DNA of 64,000 bases from Neocallimastix lanati (nom. inval.) (lineage: Eukaryota; Neocallimastigomycota; Neocallimastigomycetes; Neocallimastigales; Neocallimastigaceae). Below the pieces are notes generated by a model, which was not told where the DNA came from, did not search any database, and was given only the letters and a program-made list of their open reading frames with translations. Below, in pieces: positions 23,101 to 42,091 of this stretch; position 1 is the stretch's first letter; every line of letters starts with the position of its first letter. The DNA lies in contig JACVTC010000130.1 of assembly GCA_016946835.1 (NCBI GenBank), forward strand, positions 421,001-485,000, given 5' to 3'. The translations under genes were made by a program, and so were the position numbers.

Positions 23101-25460
23101 ACAGTGTGGATAGAAGGGAAGGCAAGAAATATCCCTTTAATGAAGTAAATCATGATGATAATATCCCATTTAAGAGGATAGATAAGCAAAAATTAATTAT
23201 TTCGAATTTGGAAAGAAAAACACCTGAACCAGTCGTATGGAATGGTGGTAAAACCGGTGAAGCCGGTAGACGTAATCTTCAAATTGAGAGAAATACTGCC
23301 GATACTCTTTCGATTCATATTGAAGCAGAAGAAGTTTCAGCTACTGAATACACAGAAAGTAGAGATGCTAGTGATTTAGAACCAAATACTAATACAAATT
23401 CAAATACAAATACAAATTCAAATTTACTTGGAGAATCTTTTGATAAAGAAAAGATGACTCAAAAATCATCTATGGGTATGGAAAGAATGGGTGGAAGAAA
23501 TAGTTCTGAGGAGAAGAACTTAAATCTTTCTATTTCTAATGGTCGTCAATACTCATCACCTTCCAATCGTAATGGATCACCACCATCAAAACCAAAATCT
23601 GTAATTCAAGAAAGAGAAAAGAAAAATAATGTTAAAGGTGGTTTATCGCCATCCTTACTTTCTAGTTCAGCATGGCAATACTTTAATTCCAAAAAGGAGG
23701 ATCATCGTGTCATTCATCCATCACAAACTCCAACTTCTTTAGGTAATAATCCTATTATTTACAGATCACCACATTTACATCATCGTAAACGTTCCTTAAA
23801 TAGTAGTAAAATTGTTCCACCAATGATGCCTTCTAATGACACAAATAGATCCACTTTAGGTAATAATAATAATGGTAATAATGATAATAATGGTAATAAC
23901 AACGGTGAACGTTCTTTTCTTAGAAAGATGGATACTATTAGTAATAATAATAATGATATGGTAAAATCAAGATCTGCAATTCCTGGTAGAAGTAATAGTG
24001 TTAAAACTCCTAAAGAACAAAATGATCTTAGTAAATTAGGTATATTAGCTAGAAGTTCCAGTTTAAAGGGTAAACCAAAATTCCTTCGTTCCAAACCACT
24101 TTACATTCTTTCTCCCACCCTTCCAACTCCTAAAGAAGAATCATCTACTGATACTGTGGTTAAAGATGGAAAGATAGAAGAGAAGTTGATTCCTTCACCA
24201 ACAACAGGAAAATTACGTAGAAGAGTTCCACCTGAAAAGAACGATAAATCAACGAATATTAAAATTAATACGGATGTAAAGGGTTCACCTTCCGATAAGA
24301 CTTCAGAGATTAGTAGTGGTCATTCTTTATTACCAAACTTTACATTTAGTGAAACGCCTCTTTCCATTGAAATTTGTAATGCTTTAGTTCAAGATACTGT
24401 AAATAAAACTGGAAAGGATGATGCTACCATGGATTTATATAATGCCTTAAATAATAGAAATAGTCAAGTTGTTAGTCCTTATCCTCATAGAGTACGTTCT
24501 CATCGTCGTAGTATGCCACATCCAAGATCTGTTATTAATAGTAATAATACAAAAAAGTCTGGACCATCAAGAGAAGAAGAAGACATTATCGAAGAAGAAA
24601 ATGGTGAATTTAATTCTTCAAATGCTTCAGAGAAACAATCTATTGTTCTCGTTTCTCCAAATGGCTTACAAAAGTTTAATGTAGTTAAACAAACCACTAA
24701 CAGATCTACCGTTAGGGAAAATGAATCTCATCCTAAAGAAAGTGCTTTAGATCGTACCGTTGGTATGGAAAAAAATGGTTTAAAATTAGAGAAGGGTAGA
24801 TTAGAAGTTACTGTTGGAAAGAATCAAGAATTAAATAATTTAGCTGAAAAATTATTAATGGAAGGTGGAAATAGTAAAAATAATGATACTAGTAATATGA
24901 ATAATAGTATTAATAATATTGGTGGTATGAGTTTTCTCAATCAAACCTCCTATATTATCACACCTGAAAAGAAAAAGAAGAAAGGTGAATTCCTTAAAAA
25001 TTCTATGAAGATTTTTAAACGTAAGAGTAGCGGTAGTAAAAATCTTCTTATCTCTTCTCCAGAACTTATTAGTTTTTCTAATAATAATGGTAATATGGAA
25101 ACCTATCCACTTAATACCAAAACTATGAAATTAGGTAATATGACTCCAGAATTGGATGAAAAAAGTTCTGTACAATACCCTTCTCTTGGTCATAACCGAA
25201 ATAAATCCCTCCATTTAACCCCAATTGTTCGTAAAACTAGTGTAAATAATAATTCTTATCTTCATACTTCATCTATCGGTCATTCAGCTACTTATTCTCC
25301 TTCCACATCATTATCTCCAAAACATTCTCCAACCTTCTCTCCATCCCTTACTCCTGCCTATACTCCATCTTCACTAGATCGTAGTATGGATTCTTATGAC
25401 AGTAAAAATAGAAGAAAGTCACATAAAATTGGTAGAATATTTAGTAGTAAAAAGAAGTAA
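20103..25460 (+). CDS. 1,699-residue intrinsically disordered protein with many RxxS sites, 2 exons
   Basis: Exon 1 is 20103-20204 (34 codons, MFAGKRKELQETIANWKKSP...). A phase-0 intron (donor GTAAAT, acceptor AAAG) leads to exon 2 at 20463-25460. No folded domain is visible. The protein is rich in Ser, Asn, Lys and Pro and carries a run of ten Glu (about residue 470). It also carries a block of KP-x-E repeats (about 541-593), a block of charged ED/H/R/Y repeats (about 612-693) and Asn tracts. At least ten basic-directed serine motifs recur: RSRSFS, KRTQSLK, SRSASLK, RSNSFT, RSASLK, GRSNSVK, ARSSSLK, HRRSM, KRKSS, RRKS. HHRKRS (encoded near 23780) fits the NDR/LATS (Cbk1) consensus H-x-[RK]-[RK]-x-S. 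Pro-rich stretches (PPVPPIP, PVPPVPLVP) could bind SH3 or profilin. The C terminus is basic (HKIGRIFSSKKK). I infer a cytoplasmic scaffold or cortical protein regulated by AGC-type kinases and 14-3-3 proteins. The family is not recognised. Confidence 0.85.
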
Positions 25461-25691
25461 AACTAAATAAAAAAAATTAAAAGTAAAAAAAAAAAAAAAT
25501 AAAATAAAATAAAATAAAAAAATAAAAAAAAAAAAAAAAACCCAATAAACATTATAAAATAAATAAATAAATAAATAAAAATAAATAAAAAATACTACGA
25601 AATGGATAATTATAATCATAATAATAATAATAAAGTCAATCCTAACATCATAATAACAAAATTATATATATATATATAAAATCAAAATAAT

Positions 25692-25731
<40 letters not shown>

Positions 25732-26448
25732 ATTTTTATAAAGTCAAAAGAAAAAAAAATTTTTTTATTCTTTTTAATTTCGTAATATAATATAATTTTA
25801 AACATTCTTATATCTTATATATTTTTATTTTAACACTTTTAATAAAAAAATATTATAATAAAATTATTCATATAAACAAATAAGTAAATAAATAAATAAA
25901 GCAACTATTTATTAATAATATTACTAATAAAAAAAATAGATTAAAAAATATATAAAATTTTAAAAAACAAAGAGTCAAAATAAAATCAAAAACCAAAAAT
26001 AAAAAAAAAAATTATACAATAAAAATAATAATAATATATATATAAAATAGTAAACAAAAACTATTGAACTTTTTATTTAATATTAAAATATCATTTTAAT
26101 AATAAGTAATTAGTTAAGAGTATTAATACAATACCTTTAATTTTTTTTCTTTTTTAAAAAAAAAAATAAATAAATAATATATATATAACATATATAATAT
26201 AATTTATAAATTAAAAAAAAAAAAAAAAAATAATAATAATATATATATATATAACATAATTTATAAATTAAGAAGATAAAAAAAAAAAAAAAAAAAAAAA
26301 AAAGAAGAAGAAGAAAAATATTAAAAAGAAAATGAAATAATAATAATAAATTATGTAATAAAAATTTTCTTTTAATTTTTTTTCTTTTTTTTTAACCAAA
26401 AATATATTGTTTTTAAAAAAAATAAAATAAATTATATAATTGAAATTA

Positions 26449-26498
<50 letters not shown>

Positions 26499-27040
26499 AG
26501 ATAAAATAAAAAATTCAAATAAAATTCAAATATATAAATAGTTTTGATATATAAATGATAATAAATTAAAATAAAGAAAAAATAGAATAAAATAAAAAAA
26601 AAAATAATAATAATAAGAATAATTTTTTTTTAAAAAATTTTATATAGACAGTATATAAAAATAAAATAAAATAAAATAAAATAAAATAAAAGTAATAATA
26701 ATTAATAATATCAATATTAATAATAATAATAGAAAAAAAAAATTAAATAAAAATAAAAATATATATATATTTATATTAAAAATAATAACCGGATTTTATA
26801 ATATTATAATATTAATATTTATTTTTTTTTTTTTTTTTTTTTTTTTTATATTTTTTTTAATAGTAATACAAGTAATATTAATTAATAATTTTATATTCTT
26901 GTGTTATATCTATTTAAAAAATATAGACTATTAATTTATTTTTTATTTTAGTTTTTATTATTTTATTTTTATTTTTTTTTTTTTTTACTCTTTATTTTCC
27001 AATAAATTTTTGTAATTTTATTTAAATAATTTACACTGGT
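25461..27040. other. AT-rich intergenic DNA, poly(A)-dense
   Basis: Downstream of the disordered-protein gene this is A-rich sequence with several A-runs of 20-45 bases (for example 25694-25730, 26457-26495), TA runs, AAAAT runs and a T-run at 26822-26847. No coding signal. Confidence 0.65.
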
Positions 27041-27700
27041 ATCATGAATTAAAATCTTTTATTATTGTATATTCTATTTTAAATGATTTAAATATTCCTC
27101 TATTGTCAGCTTAGTGTGATTTGTCTCAAGTTAAATGTTTTGAAAAATGGAAAGATTCAAATTATACTATTTACTATTTAGTTAATGTTATCCCATAATC
27201 TAGAAAATATACATGGACGAAAGATAGTAGAACTCTTAAACGTAAACTAGAGAAATGAGGTAGTAACGATAAAAAAAAAAAATCAAGGATTTTTATTAGA
27301 AAAGAGATATGAAAATCAATTCTCTTAAAGCTGAATTTTATGACATAAACAGATTCGAAGAAACATCAGATTTTATAAAACTTTTTTAATAACCATAGTA
27401 ATAATAATAATAATAATTATGTTTATTTTAATAATTATTTATATATAAACCTTTTAATCATTATTAATAATAACTAACATGGCTATCATAAAATATTTGT
27501 GGGGATGATATTTTCATATATATAGTTATTAATCATAAATTTGTGTCAATAAAATTCATGAGGTTAACATCTAATTACTTCGCAGATAATGCAAAGTGGG
27601 AATATTGAAGTAGTCGCTAGTATTTTAGTTTTATAATAAAAAAATTTTTTCGTGATATATTGGATTCAAGATATAACCAAATAGAAAATAGTAAAAATTG
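27041..27700 (+). pseudogene. relict coding-like sequence, unidentified
   Basis: Plus-strand frames give coding-like fragments broken by stops: LSQVKCFEKWKDSNYTIYYL (about 27120-27180), KYTWTKDSRTLKRKLEK (about 27207-27257), KAEFYDINRFEETSDFIK (about 27328-27380) and DNAKWEY then FFRDILDSRYNQIENS (27586-27690). Base composition is less AT-biased than in the flanks. This may be one decayed gene or mobile element. No diagnostic motif could be read, so no family is given. Confidence 0.4.
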
Positions 27701-28141
27701 ATTATATTTATTATTATTAATTTATATTATAATCATAATAATAATAAAAGAATGATAGAATGAAATAAATAAAATATAAAAAATAAAAATAAAAATAAAA
27801 ATTTACTCTTTTTTTTTTTTTTTTTTTTTTTTTTTGTCATTTATTTTGTATTAGTTGATAATTTTTTTTTTTCATATGTTGAAGTTAAAATAATAAAACA
27901 TAATCATAATCATAATAACAATAAATTCACATTGTTTTTTTTTTTTTTTTTTAATTTCAAAAAAATTTTTTTTATTAAAAAAAAATATTATAATAAAAAA
28001 AAAAAAAAAATAAAATGAAAAAAATTTTTAAAGTTTTTAAATTTAAAACTATTAACCTATGGTATATTATTATTTCTAAACATCTTTTATTTATTTTATT
28101 TATTTTTTTTTTTTTTTGTAAAAAAAAATAATAATAAAAAT

Positions 28142-28221
<80 letters not shown>

Positions 28222-28336
28222 GTGAAATAGAAAATCAAAAATCAATAAAAAAAAAAAAACTTTAATCAATAATAATAATTTTTTAAATTCTTACCAAACC
28301 ATAAACTAATTTGTTAGTTATTGTAATTTAATTATA

Positions 28337-28374
<38 letters not shown>

Positions 28375-28922
28375 AATTTAACATTAAATTTGATTTTTCA
28401 TAAACTGTTTTTATATATTAAACATTTTATTTATGAAAATATATATATATATATATAAATTTAAAATATTAATTGTAACAATAATAATCTTATTATTTAT
28501 TATAATTTAACAGATTAAAAAAAATAATAAAATAATATATATATATAAAAAATAAATAAATAAATAAATAAAAAAAACTAAAAACATTAAAAAAAATTTT
28601 TTCTTTTTTTATCTAATATATTTAATTTTCTTTTTTTTTTTTTTTTTTTTTTTTTCTTTATTTTAATTTTTTATTAATATTTTTTTATTTTTTATTAATT
28701 ATTTAATTTTTTTTTTATTATTACTATATTATTATTATTAATAATAATATTTTCAATTTTTATTTTCATTAATAGTTCAATAGTTAAAAAGAAAAAAGAA
28801 ATTTTAGTATTTGATTAGTTATCTATTTATATGTATATATATATATATATGATTTAGTTTATTTTATTTTTTATTTTTTTTTTTTTTAAAAAAAATAGTA
28901 TATAATTAAAAATAAAGACACC
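27701..28922. other. AT-rich DNA upstream of CCDC113
   Basis: It contains T-runs (27810-27835, 27935-27951, 28630-28655), an AAT array at about 28134-28217, an A-run near 28340-28372 and TA runs. The presumed promoter of the downstream gene is here, but no element is recognisable. Confidence 0.6.
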
Positions 28923-29955
28923 ATGGCGAATACTGATGTTAATCCATCCTCTTTTGTAAATCAGGAAACTAAAATTGATGTTAAACCTTTACCTGATTTA
29001 CCAGAGGATTTACATGCTTTGGATTTTGAATCAATGACCGATCAAGATTTACAGGATTTAATGCAAAATTTAATGGATCATAACGAAAATCTTGAATTAG
29101 AAAATCAACTCTATGAATCGTATTATCAGAGAACCAATCCTTATGTAATGAAATTAAATAAATTGAACGATACGTCAGATCCAAATTCTAAACAAGAAAT
29201 GGATTTAGATTCAGCTTTAACGGAATGGGAATTACAAAAAAAAATAAAAAAAAGACAACAGAGTAGCCGAAGAGACGATCGAAAGAAAAAGAGAAAGGAT
29301 GAAGAGGAAGAAAAACCTCTCCTGCTGACAGTGGACCAAAAATTAGAAATTATTGGAAGAGCTCATGATGAATTTAAGGAAAAAATTGAAAAGAAAAAGG
29401 ATAAATGGGAAAGAGCGATCGATGAAATTAAAGTAATAACAATAAAAATAAATAATAAGATTAAAAAAAAAAAAAAAAAAAAAAAAAATTAGATTAAAAT
29501 ATATATATATATATATATATATATAGTAAATAAAAAATAGAATAGTAAATTGTGTATATATATATATAAGAAAAAGAAAGAAAAAATAGAAATAAATATA
29601 TTTATATAGTAATACGATTTACATATATATGTATATGAATGCTTAAAAATTGAATCATTATAATATATAATTAATAAGATTTTTTTTTTTTTTTTTTTTT
29701 TTTATTTTTGACTTAAATTACTCAATTTTATTATTTATTATTATGATTTATAAAAATATATTTTTTTAAATTAGGCTGAGCTAGAGGAAATCGATTTAAG
29801 ATTAATTGATATTAATAAATCGATACATGATTTTAGTCGTGATTTTGAAGCTTATCATTCTAAAGGTAAACGGCCTAACAAAATTAATGCTGAAAAATTT
29901 GTTAAATACTTTGAAGATCGATTAAGAATGAAAGTAAGTAGTGTTAACTTACCAC

Positions 29956-30008
<53 letters not shown>

Positions 30009-30216
30009 ATTATAATATAATAATAACAAAAAATTAAAATAAAATAAAATAGAATAGAAATTTAAATATATATATATTTAATACATTATAATTTTGTCTT
30101 TGTTTTATTTTTATTTATTTATTTATTATTCATTATTATTATTTATTTTATATGAAAATTTAAAAAAATAAAGACTTTTAATTAATGAATATTGTTTTTT
30201 TTTTCTTTTCTTTTTT

Positions 30217-30252
<36 letters not shown>

Positions 30253-30518
30253 TTATAATAAAATATAGGATGCAATTATTGAGAAATGTCGTTTAAAGAA
30301 AACTACTCTAAAAATACAAAAGAATAAGCTCTACATTCAGTTAAAACAAAAAGAAGAAATGGGTGAAGTATTACATGCTATTGATTTTGATCAATTACAA
30401 ATTGAAAATAAACAATACCTTGCTAAAATTGACGAACGTAATACTGAATTAATTAAATTGAAGATGACTGCAGGTCGTACGATTCAAATCTTAAATAAAT
30501 ATAAGGTATATAAATATT

Positions 30519-30551
<33 letters not shown>

Positions 30552-30711
30552 CAATTTTAAATATATTTTAATATATTATAATAAATAAGAATATATTATG
30601 AAAAAAAAAAAAAAAAAAAAAATTTTTTTATATATTATATTAATAATATTAATTGAATGATTATAAATACTTTTTTTTTTTTTTAATAATATTAATTAAA
30701 TGATTATAAAT

Positions 30712-30750
<39 letters not shown>

Positions 30751-31089
30751 ATAATAATAATAAAAAATTATATTTCCATATATATATATATCTATATGTA
30801 TAGAATAATTTACAACAAAGTTCTCAAGAATACGATAAATTAAAGTCAGAAATATCCCAAAGAAAAGAAATTTATTCAAAATTATTGGCAGAGGTCAATA
30901 AAGTTTCGAATGAAAAGGATAAAGTTGAATGGGTAAATACTAAATTCAAAAAGAAGATCGATGAATATAAAGTTCCAGAAGTTATGGAATATATTGATTT
31001 AAAGGTATATAGATTTATAGATTTATAGATTTATAGATTTATTTATTTATAGATTTATTTATTTTTTTTTATTTATTTTTTAAAACAAA

Positions 31090-31120
<31 letters not shown>

Positions 31121-31550
31121 TTAAAAAAAAAATTAAATATTAACAAAACAATCTTTTTAATATCATTAATTAATATTTATTTAAACAACAACAACGACAA
31201 CGATAATAATAAAGATTGAACAAAATGAATTACAAAAGAAATTGAAAAATTGGAAGATTAAAGTAGAAATTGCAGAGATGGCCTTAAAGAGGTATATAAA
31301 ATATAATAAAAATTATATATTAAATTATAACTAATTTTAATAATTTTTATTAATTATATTGAAAAAAAAAATTTTTTTTTTATTTATTATTATTTTATTT
31401 TATTTTATTTTTTAATAATAATATTTATATTAATACATGTTCTATTGTTTTATATTATATTTTTATATTAACTTTAATAATTATAGAATTCGAAAAATAT
31501 GGAATCAAATTAAAAACACTCAAAAGAAAACTTTAACTGAAGCAAATTAA
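28923..31550 (+). CDS. CCDC113: CCDC113/CFAP263 axonemal coiled-coil protein, 6 exons
   Basis: Exons are 28923-29432, 29775-29933, 30269-30505, 30804-31004, 31215-31291 and 31487-31550. The first four introns are phase 0 and the last phase 2, giving 415 residues. From about residue 145 the sequence follows the CCDC113 family closely. A DEFKEKIE region comes first. Then exon 2 reads AELEEIDLRLIDINKSIHDF and KINAEKFVKYFEDRLRMK. Exon 3 has LKIQKNKLYIQLKQKEEMGE then VLHAIDFDQLQIENKQYLAK, with LIKLKMTAGRTIQILNKYK at its end. Exons 4-6 include YKVPEVMEYIDLK and KVEIAEMALKRIRKIWNQIK. The protein is predicted coiled coil almost throughout. The N-terminal ~140 residues are acidic and less conserved. 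CCDC113 and CCDC96 form a rod near radial spoke 3 and the nexin-dynein regulatory complex of motile cilia, so here it should act in the zoospore flagellum. Splice sites are GTAATA, GTAAGT, GTATAT, GTATAT and GTATAT, and acceptors end TAG or AAG. Confidence 0.93.
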
Positions 31551-37253
<5,703 letters not shown>

Positions 37254-37333
37254 ATTAAAATTTTTAAAAACAAAAAAAAAAAAAAAAATCAACAACGGAA
37301 AACAAAATCAATAAACAAAAACATATTAAAATA

Positions 37334-37382
<49 letters not shown>

Positions 37383-37464
37383 AACATATAAAAAATATTA
37401 ATAATAATATTAATATTAATAATTTTAATAATAATAATAATAATACAATTTCCTTCCCTTTTAT

Positions 37465-37519
<55 letters not shown>

Positions 37520-37583
37520 TATAATTTATATAATTCATAAACCTTTTCATTTTCATTTTCTTTTCCTTTTTATTTTATCATTC

Positions 37584-37629
<46 letters not shown>

Positions 37630-37983
37630 ACAATAACAATATTAATATTATTAATAATTAATTAATACAATTGTTAAATAATAATAATAATCATACACTT
37701 ATTTATAGATTACTTTAATACCATTAATTTAATATCATAATTGTATAAAAAATAAAATAAAATAAAAGAATAAAATAATTATGAAATTTTTTTTTTTATC
37801 CTCTTTTTTTTTTTTTTTTTTCATTATATATAATCAACATTAATAAAATTAACTAAATATCAAATAAGATATTATTAATCTTTAATACTTTTTTTTTTTT
37901 TATTAAACAGTATTAATAGAATTTATCATAATAAATCCAAACAATAATCATGAATACTAAATTTACAACAAAACTAAATATTT

Positions 37984-38016
<33 letters not shown>

Positions 38017-38565
38017 TAATATACATTATAATAAAATAAAAAAATCATATAATAAAAACATCTTAAAATTTTCATTATTTTTAAAATAAAAATAAATAAA
38101 TTGTCATTAGTATTGTTATTCTATTATTATTTGTATTTATATATGAATTTTTTTTTTTTTTTTTTTCTATTTTAAAAATTTATTTTTAATTTATTTTTTA
38201 TTTGAATTTATAATTTCTATTATTCTTAGTTCTATTTACAATAATTATTTAATTATTTTTTTTTTACTTTATTTTAAAAAAATGCTTAAATTTTATATTT
38301 TTACTTTAATTTGTAATTTTTATTATTCTTAGAACTATTTCCAATAGTTATTATGTTAATTATTTTTTATTTTAATTCTTTTTTTTTTTTCTTAATAAAT
38401 AAAAAAGTAAATTTATTATTGGTTTATCCTAATTTTGAATATAATTATATGAAAATAACAAGATACAAGGTTATTTTTTTTCGTATTTGTATTTGTATTT
38501 GTTATATATAATATTTATTATTCTTTGTATTATAGGTTTATATAGACTATTTTTTTTTATTATGC
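37254..38565. other. SNARE/DAHP synthase 3' intergenic region, poly(A)-rich
   Basis: This is a convergent intergenic region. Three A-runs of about 40-47 bases occur within 300 bases (about 37336-37377, 37469-37515, 37586-37627), followed by T-runs near 37805-37820 and 38150-38166. The 3' ends of the two convergent genes must lie here. A CATA run occurs at 37986-38010. No further gene was seen. Confidence 0.6.
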
Positions 38566-40227
<1,662 letters not shown>

Positions 40228-40624
40228 TTTTATATATATTTATGTTTTTATACTTAATAAATAGATTAAATAAAATTTTTTTTAATTCTATTTTTGTATC
40301 TTTATTATTTTTCTTTATTATTAATAATAATTTTTAATACTAATTACTACTAAATATTATTAGTATTAGTATTAGTACTAAAAAAAAAAAAAAAAGCAAA
40401 GGAAATAATTTTTTTTGTTTTTTTTTTATTAATTTTAATATAATTGAGTTCCAAAAATTCTTTTAATTAAAAATATGTACGAAACAAAAAAAAAAGTTTA
40501 TTATGGAAATGGAAAAATAATGCACGTGATACATACATTAAAAATAAGATCATAAAACTTTATTTAATTGTTTTCTTTATTTGATTATTATAAACAGATA
40601 ATGATCAGATCATTTCATTTTTTT
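40228..40624. other. AT-rich region upstream of DAHP synthase
   Basis: About 400 bases upstream of the DAHP synthase start, with an A-run at 40380-40395. One segment, atgcacgtgatac at about 40519, contains CACGTG, the E-box bound by bHLH factors such as yeast Pho4/Cbf1. Whether it is functional is unknown. Confidence 0.4.
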
Positions 40625-40626
40625 AT

Positions 40627-40679
<53 letters not shown>

Positions 40680-41230
40680 TATATTTGTTATTTATTTATC
40701 AATTATACAATTATTTATTATTTATTATTTATTATTTATTTATTATTGATTGATTATTGTTTATTTATTTATTTATTTATTTTCTATTCAATTATTTATT
40801 ATTTATTATTTTTATTTATTATTTATTATTATTATTATTATTATTTATTATTTATTATTTATTATTTATTATTTATTATTTATTATTTATTATTTATTAT
40901 TTATTATTTATTATTTATTATTTATTATTTATTATTTATTATTTATTATTTATTATTTATTATTTATTATTTATTATTTATTATTTATTATTTATTATTT
41001 ATTATTTATTATTTATTATTTATTATTTATTATTTATTATTTATTATTTATTATTTATTTATATTATTTATTATTTATTATTTATTATTTATTATTTATA
41101 TTATTGATTATTGATTGTTGATTATTGATTATTGATCATTGATTATTTATTATTAATTATTGATTATTGATTATTGATTATTGATTATTGATTGTTGATT
41201 GTTGATTATTGATTATTAATTATTGATTAT
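40625..41230. repeat. ATTT and (TTATTAT)n repeat block
   Basis: The block starts with an ATTT tetranucleotide run (40628-40680), then a short ATT run (40830-40842), then a long, nearly perfect (TTATTAT)n heptamer array (about 40843-41098). It ends with degenerate TGATTAT/TGATTGT heptamers (41099-41234). The core unit is the reverse complement of the arrays at 16.4-17.5 kb. Reading it gives open Tyr/Leu/Phe/Ile frames in all three phases, none of them a gene. Confidence 0.9.
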
Positions 41231-41234
41231 TGAT

Positions 41235-41336
41235 TAGCACCAGCAGAGACAACATCCGAAGTGTTGTGACCACCTTAATATTCCTATGTCTTAGGAATCA
41301 AACGGCGGTACACACCGGAAGTAAAAAAAAAAAAAA
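41235..41336 (+). ncRNA. GC-rich island with three hairpins and an A14 tail, candidate structured RNA or SINE-like copy
   Basis: About 88 bases of near-balanced composition sit abruptly between the heptamer array and AT-rich DNA. Three perfect stems can be drawn: ACAACA/TGTTGT (41249-41267, 7-base loop), ATTCCTA/TAGGAAT (41280-41298, 5-base loop) and CGGT/ACCG (41306-41317, 4-base loop). A 14-base A-run follows immediately (41323-41336). No open frame covers it (stops in all frames). It does not fold as a complete tRNA and I could not match it to 5S, U-snRNA or SRP sequence from memory. It could be a retroposed copy of a small RNA, a short non-autonomous element, or a genuine RNA gene. Confidence 0.35.
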
Positions 41337-41982
41337 TTTCTTCACTATTTTTAAAAAAAAAAAAAGAAATAAAAAAAAAATAATATAAAATAAAGTAATA
41401 ATATAGATGAAAGAAAAAGAAAAAATAAAGATTTTTTCTTTAAAATTTACAAATAAATATTAATAGAAAAAAAAAATATTAAAATATACGAAACATTTTT
41501 TTTAATAATATTTAACAATATTTATATACATAATATTTAAATCATTTAGTTTATTTTCTAAATTGTTTTCTTAAAAATCAAATTTAAATTTTATTTATAA
41601 TTTATATTTTATTTTTTTTTTTTTTAATAAGTTAAATTATACTTATTTATTCTGATTTATAATTATTTATTTTATAATATATAATATATATATTTTAATC
41701 TTTTAAAATTACTAATTATTATTTATTATTTATATTAGTTATTAAATTATTTTATTATTTTGAAACTTCTTTTTTATAATTATTTAATTATAGTTGGAAA
41801 AAAGTTTGAATTTGTAATGATAATTAATTTATATTACAAATGAAATATATATATATATATATATATATAAATGAACAATATATGATCTATATTAGTTAAT
41901 TTATTAAAAGAAAAAAAATAAAATATTAAGTATATTCAAAATAAAAAGGAAAATTAAAAAAAATAATAATAAATAAATTTAA

Positions 41983-42027
<45 letters not shown>

Positions 42028-42091
42028 ATAAAATAAAATATTATCGAAATGAAAAGAAGAGTGTATTTAGGTCTTTTATTAAATAAATAAT
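41337..42091. other. AT-rich intergenic DNA 3' of kinesin-9
   Basis: No coding signal. Contains a TA run near 41847-41868 and an A-run of about 38 bases near 41989-42025, shortly beyond the kinesin-9 stop codon. Confidence 0.6.

Noticed and set aside
23780-24094. Leu-rich minus-strand open frame within the disordered-protein gene
   Set aside because: It is antisense to Asn/Ser-rich codons of the real plus-strand gene, which produce Leu/Ile/Val codons on the other strand.
41235-41322. tRNA or rRNA gene
   Set aside because: tacacaccg resembles the 3' end of small-subunit rRNA and gtttgattcc (minus) resembles a pol III B box, but neither extends. No acceptor stem or A box can be drawn, so it is kept only as a candidate structured element.
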